Shown: piece by piece, positions 36,757-39,611 of the stretch
How the letters are laid out: the number at the start of each line of letters is the position of its first letter
How positions within the stretch are numbered: position 1 is the first letter of the stretch
Assembly (NCBI GenBank): GCA_017440375.1
Contig: JAFSHK010000023.1
Span: 1 to 39,611 of the forward strand
Length of the DNA: 39,611 nucleotides
Direction: 5' to 3'
From: Lachnospiraceae bacterium
Lineage (GTDB): Bacteria; Bacillota; Clostridia; Lachnospirales; Lachnospiraceae
The notes under the pieces: generated by a model
The model's input: the letters and a program-made list of their open reading frames with translations, nothing else
What the model was told of the DNA's origin: nothing
Databases searched by the model: none
Translations under genes and position numbers: made by a program

Positions 36757-37349
36757 ATCATTTTTACTTTTTTCGTCGTTTTAACAGATATTGGTGCCAA
36801 AAAAGAAGCGGGGACTCCTGTTTTGCAATTTATTTTTTCTGTTTCTTCTGAAAAAAGCATTTGCACCTTGTGCCAAGCTGCTCCATGCCCAAAAGGAATT
36901 TCGTGATAATAAACAAACAGCACCAACAGCTTGTGCAAAATATTTCTTGTTCAAAATAATTTCAGAATTTAATTTTAGTCTGTAAGATACTTCCTGACAT
37001 GCTTAAAAATATAAAAATAACTGTATAACCTTTTCAATCCTTGTGAATTATAATTGTGAATGTTTGAATGAAAAAAATTATTCTACGATTAGGCACATAA
37101 GCCTATAAGACTTTTTCATACTATAATATAATAACTATAATAATATGAACTTTCGTATTATGAATTTCTATATTATAAGCTTTCATATTACGAGTTCCCA
37201 TATATAACTTTTTAATAACATGACTTATATTTTATAAAAAATAGTAGTATGATAAAAGTGTGAAAAACAGATTTCTTTTATGAAATTTAATGCTATGCCT
37301 CCCTCCCAAGCAGATTGCCAGGAGATCTTGTAGCTATTATATCCACGTT
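36757..37349. other. Gene-free AT-rich stretch
   Basis: I see no convincing gene. Part 1 (about 36785-36940) is richer in G and C than its surroundings and contains an imperfect inverted repeat (CAAGCTG at 36874 region with CAGCTTG near 36927); it holds a short open frame on the minus strand but has no ribosome site. Part 2 is very AT-rich with TAGGC/GCCTA at 37090-37105 and a 15-bp tandem repeat from 37141. A GC-containing patch at 37295-37335 (CCTCCCTCCC ... CCAGGAG) is unexplained. Confidence 0.6.
37141..37215 (+). repeat. Degenerate 15-bp tandem repeat
   Basis: Five units of 15 bp with consensus near TATTATGAATTTCCA start at 37141, 37156, 37171, 37186 and 37201; the first four match the consensus at 11, 14, 11 and 12 of 15 positions, the fifth less well. 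There is no dyad inside the units. Function unknown. Confidence 0.7.
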
Positions 37350-37379
37350 TTGACAAAAAATGCAAGTAATTTCTAAAAT
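37350..37379 (+). promoter_or_regulatory. Upstream promoter of mecA
   Basis: TTGACA (37350-37355), 18-bp spacer, TAAAAT (37374-37379). Good -35, fair -10. Confidence 0.5.
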
Positions 37380-37412
37380 TATAAAAATTTTTTAAAGAGT
37401 TTTGTCATACTA

Positions 37413-37441
37413 TTGACTAAAATTAGTACAAAGTATAAGAT
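37413..37441 (+). promoter_or_regulatory. Proximal promoter of mecA
   Basis: TTGACT (37413-37418), 17-bp spacer, TAAGAT (37436-37441). The start site would be near 37448. Confidence 0.6.
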
Positions 37442-37508
37442 ACTTTTAACTTCAAAAGATAGATTTTGCCGAAGTTATTAACATAAATTAACAGTATCAG
37501 TATCTTAT
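37435..37508. repeat. 10-bp inverted repeat around the mecA start site
   Basis: ATAAGATACT (37435-37444) covers the proximal -10 box and is the exact inverse of AGTATCTTAT (37499-37508), just before the ribosome site. The arms are 54 bp apart. They could be two operator sites. Confidence 0.5.
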
Positions 37509-37526
37509 TAGTAAGGATGTGATATT

Positions 37527-38285
37527 ATGAAAATTGAAAAAGTAAATGAGCACCAAATCCGTTGTACTCTTACAAGAGAAGACTTAGCGGATAGAGAGTT
37601 GAAAATAAGTGAATTAGCATACGGTACAGAAAAGGCCAAAAGCCTGTTTCGTGATATGATGCAGCAAGCTGCTTATGAGTGCGGTTTTGAGGCAGAAGAT
37701 ATTCCGCTTATGATTGAGGCAATTCCACTGAATGCAGAATGTATTGTACTCATTGTTACCAAAGTGGAAGATCCCGAGGAACTGGATACACGTTTCTCCA
37801 AATTTGCGCCTTCCGTTCATGGTAATTTGGAAGATGATGCAGATGACATTTTGGATACCTTTGCTGACTCAGCAGACGAAATGTTAGATATGCTTCGTAA
37901 AATAGAGCACCAGCGCAAAACAACTACCGCTTCAGAACCTTTGGAAGCCGCCCCATCTCCGGCTCCAAGTAAGAGCCCGACGGGATACTGCGATTTGACA
38001 CGCATTTTTTCTTTCACTTCCATCTCTGATGTTGTAAGATTAGCGCACGTCATTGAACCGTTATATCGTGGCTCCAGTAGCTTATACAAAAACAAAGACA
38101 ATAAAAGCTATTTGTTGGCAATGACTCCCGGTGGACTGCTACTTTCTGACTGGGAAATGGTATGTTATATTCTTTGTGAATACGGCAAACAGGAATCTTC
38201 TTCCATTGCCATCCGCTCTTTTTTAGACGAACATTATGATGCGATACTGACTGATAATGCGGTACAATCTTTGGCAAAAATCTAA
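37527..38285 (+). CDS. mecA: MecA-family adaptor protein
   Basis: A 252-residue protein. The N-terminal domain (MKIEKVNEHQIRCTLTREDLADRELKISELAYGTEKAKSLFRDMM) and a C-terminal ACT-like region (IFSFTSISDVVRLAHVIEPLYRGSSSLYKNKDNKSYLLAMT) are joined by an acidic and proline/serine-rich linker, as in MecA/YpbH. MecA delivers proteins to the ClpC-ClpP protease; in Bacillus this is ComK, which is unlikely here. Start ATG 37527 has AAGGATG about 7 nt upstream. It is preceded by two promoters and a tandem repeat and followed by a strong terminator, so it forms its own unit. Confidence 0.9.
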   Translation: MKIEKVNEHQIRCTLTREDLADRELKISELAYGTEKAKSLFRDMMQQAAYECGFEAEDIPLMIEAIPLNAECIVLIVTKVEDPEELDTRFSKFAPSVHGNLEDDADDILDTFADSADEMLDMLRKIEHQRKTTTASEPLEAAPSPAPSKSPTGYCDLTRIFSFTSISDVVRLAHVIEPLYRGSSSLYKNKDNKSYLLAMTPGGLLLSDWEMVCYILCEYGKQESSSIAIRSFLDEHYDAILTDNAVQSLAKI

Positions 38286-38301
38286 AAATAGCACGCACCT
38301 A

Positions 38302-38343
38302 AAAAGCCCGTCCATTCCTGTGAAATGACGGGCTTTTGTTTTA
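38302..38343. terminator. Terminator between mecA and the DUF1858 gene
   Basis: AAAAGCCCGT-C-CATT pairs with AATG-ACGGGCTTTT (38302-38316 with 38324-38337), one bulged base, then GTTTTA. A and T runs on both sides suit both converging genes. Confidence 0.9.
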
Positions 38344-38381
38344 CTGATATCAAATTCAGCACTAAATATTTAAATCAAAAA

Positions 38382-38573
38382 TTACAATGCCTGAATTTCT
38401 TTCATCAGAACATCGACATCCATACCATGCACCATTGCTGCTTCTTCTAAAGTTTCTCCCTGTGCGGAAGGACATCCTAAGCAATGCATTCCTGCATTTA
38501 ACAAAATAGGTGCTACATTTGGATTGGTTCTTAAAATTTCACCAATTGTCATATCTTTGGTTATATCTGCCAT
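38382..38573 (-). CDS. DUF1858 domain protein
   Basis: A 63-residue protein that is one whole DUF1858 (hybrid-cluster-associated disulfide redox) domain: [56 protein letters not shown]. The CLGCP pair of cysteines may form a disulfide or bind a metal. Such small proteins are common in anaerobes beside redox enzymes. Start ATG 38573 has TTGGAGG upstream. It is divergent from pflB and convergent with mecA; a tie to fermentation or redox balance is a guess. Confidence 0.88.
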   Translation of the reverse strand: MADITKDMTIGEILRTNPNVAPILLNAGMHCLGCPSAQGETLEEAAMVHGMDVDVLMKEIQAL

Positions 38574-38788
38574 AAACTAATTCCTCCAATTCTTTCTTTT
38601 TCTAAGTGCGTTGTATTTAAAATGCATTATACATTATTCACACAATGCCTTTTCAGTATAAGCCGAAAAATCATTTCCTGCAAGCAATAAAAAATCAATA
38701 TCTTGTGGTCGTTATAAATTACATACAATTTTCACAAAAATTTACAGAAAAATTCAGCTTTTGTATAAGAAAAAGTACAATGCTTTGC

Positions 38789-38818
38789 TTGACGTATGTT
38801 ATTCTTTTAACATATAAT
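38789..38818 (+). promoter_or_regulatory. Promoter of pflB
   Basis: TTGACG (38789-38794), 18-bp spacer, TATAAT (38813-38818). The transcript would have a leader of about 90 nt. Confidence 0.7.
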
Positions 38819-38832
38819 GAGAGTACTGGATA

Positions 38833-38870
38833 AGCATATTTTAAGGCATGTTTTTGTTACAAAATATGCT
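38833..38870 (+). repeat. Inverted repeat in the pflB leader
   Basis: AGCATATTTT (38833-38842) and AAAATATGCT (38861-38870) are exact inverses around an 18-nt loop. It follows the expected start site and has no T-run after it, so it is likely an operator or an mRNA-stabilising hairpin. Confidence 0.65.
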
Positions 38871-38914
38871 GAAATATATTAACCAAAATTATTAAAATAG
38901 GAGGCTATTTCAAA

Positions 38915-39611
38915 ATGAGACCAGAATGGAAAGATTTTGTAGGTGGCAAATGGGAGAATGAAGTAAACGTACGTGATTTCATTCAGAAAAACTATCATCC
39001 ATACGATGGTGATGAATCCTTTTTAGCTGACGCTACACAGAACACAAAAGATTTATGGGCACAGGTTCTTGACTTAATGAAACAGGAACGTGAAGCTGGC
39101 GGTGTACTTGATATGGATACAAAAGTTATCTCTACAATTACATCTCATGGCCCAGGATACTTAGACAAGAGCAAAGAGAAAATTGTTGGTTTCCAGACAG
39201 ACAAACCTTTCAAACGTTCTTTACAGCCATACGGCGGTATCAGAATGGCAGAAAAAGCTTGCTCCGATAACGGATATGAAGTTGATCCTGAAATCAGTGA
39301 ATTTTTCTCTACACACAGAAAAACACACAATGCAGGATGTTTCGATGCTTACAATGCAGAGATGAGAGCTTGTCGTTCTTCTCATATTATCACAGGTCTT
39401 CCGGATGCTTACGGTCGTGGACGTATCATCGGGGACTACAGACGTGTTGCTTTATACGGTATTGATTACTTAATCGAAGATAAATTAGAGCAGAAAGATT
39501 CCACAGGACGTGTTATGACAGATGACGTTATCCGTCTTCGTGAAGAAATCTCCGAACAGATCGTAGCTCTTAAACAGATGAAAGAAATGGCTGCTTCCTA
39601 CGGATGTGACA
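38915..39611 (+). CDS. pflB: Formate acetyltransferase (pyruvate formate-lyase), N-terminal part
   Basis: The frame is open from ATG 38915 to the right edge (232 complete codons). The start has TAGGAGGC 8 nt upstream. The sequence MRPEWKDFVGGKWENEVNVRDFIQKNYHPYDGDESFL, GIRMAEKACSDNGYEVDPEISEFFSTHRKTHNAGCFDAYNAEMR and HIITGLPDAYGRGRIIGDYRRVALYGIDYLIEDK is typical of PflB. The active cysteines and the glycyl-radical glycine lie further on, outside the window. The enzyme turns pyruvate and CoA into acetyl-CoA and formate under anaerobiosis; the activase gene is not visible. Confidence 0.96.
   Translation, partial: MRPEWKDFVGGKWENEVNVRDFIQKNYHPYDGDESFLADATQNTKDLWAQVLDLMKQEREAGGVLDMDTKVISTITSHGPGYLDKSKEKIVGFQTDKPFKRSLQPYGGIRMAEKACSDNGYEVDPEISEFFSTHRKTHNAGCFDAYNAEMRACRSSHIITGLPDAYGRGRIIGDYRRVALYGIDYLIEDKLEQKDSTGRVMTDDVIRLREEISEQIVALKQMKEMAASYGCD

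Larger units (their letters stand above)
38574..38914. other. Intergenic region between the DUF1858 gene and pflB
   Basis: No gene is supported: a 62-codon plus-strand frame lacks a ribosome site and has no coding character. The region holds the pflB promoter, a leader inverted repeat and the pflB ribosome site. On the minus strand a TATAAT near 38622-38632 may be the DUF1858 -10 box, though no good -35 fits. Confidence 0.6.

Noticed and set aside
36738-36938. 66-codon minus-strand frame in the gene-free stretch
   Set aside because: No ribosome site, and it overlaps the GH18 promoter. Kept only as part of the GC-richer patch.
37141-37215. CRISPR array
   Set aside because: Units are 15 bp, contiguous and degenerate, with no spacers and no cas genes.
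37295-37340. SRP RNA, 6S RNA or riboswitch in the GC-containing patch
   Set aside because: No conserved core or convincing stem of those RNAs could be found.
38645-38833. 62-codon plus-strand frame before pflB
   Set aside because: No ribosome site; it overlaps the pflB promoter and has no coding pattern.

Overview
The window looks like a chromosomal segment of an anaerobic, low-GC, spore-forming member of the Clostridia, most likely a gut Lachnospiraceae. This is inferred from the AT-rich sequence with strong AGGAGG ribosome sites, a pflB-type formate acetyltransferase, a CwlD-type amidase and a SleB-like hydrolase, a DUF1858 protein, a MecA adaptor, a QueT transporter and a complete F-type ATP synthase operon. 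Most genes lie on the minus strand. I see no rRNA, tRNA, CRISPR array, phage or transposase gene.

Layout. 1-1,652: a MarR regulator followed by an ArsA/GET3-type ATPase that runs off the left edge, with an operator-like palindrome over the marR promoter. 1,677-2,416: a structured leader RNA (probable preQ1 riboswitch) and queT. 2,415-4,160: a membrane-anchored ComEC-like metallo-beta-lactamase protein and a 210-bp palindromic MITE-like element with a 10-bp target duplication. 4,164-8,237: a tightly overlapping five-gene unit (HAD phosphatase, ROK regulator, MFS transporter, hypoxanthine-DNA glycosylase, YczE-like membrane protein) preceded by a perfect 25-bp palindrome. 8,320-12,651: a large secreted or anchored protein with a degenerate C39-like peptidase domain, a methyltransferase and a small unknown protein. 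12,809-20,088: the ATP synthase operon atpZ-I-B-E-F-H-A-G-D-C with its own promoter and terminator; the c subunit carries residues typical of sodium coupling.

20,212-26,453: a DUF402 protein and an AraC regulator on the plus strand, convergent with a GH16 beta-glucanase / GH94 phosphorylase pair. Together the pair would cut a beta-glucan outside the cell and phosphorolyse the disaccharides inside. 26,532-30,203: SleB-like hydrolase, rpiB, tsaC (Sua5) and cwlD. 30,264-33,311: iscU, iscS, an Rrf2/IscR-like regulator and tcdA, an iron-sulfur/sulfur-transfer cluster; tcdA and the nearby tsaC are both t6A/ct6A tRNA-modification genes. 33,384-36,755: a GH18/SH3 protein, cysK and an ECF S component (UPF0397) in one direction. 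36,757-37,526: a long gene-free AT-rich stretch with a 15-bp tandem repeat and two promoters leading to mecA. 38,382-39,611: a DUF1858 protein divergent from pflB, which runs off the right edge.

The least explained signals are the queT leader with its predicted kissing loop, the MITE and a possible second end at 28,270, the large pseudo-peptidase protein, the ROK palindrome with a DNA-repair gene locked into the same operon, and the tandem repeats upstream of mecA. All functional calls come from reading motifs; no database search was possible.
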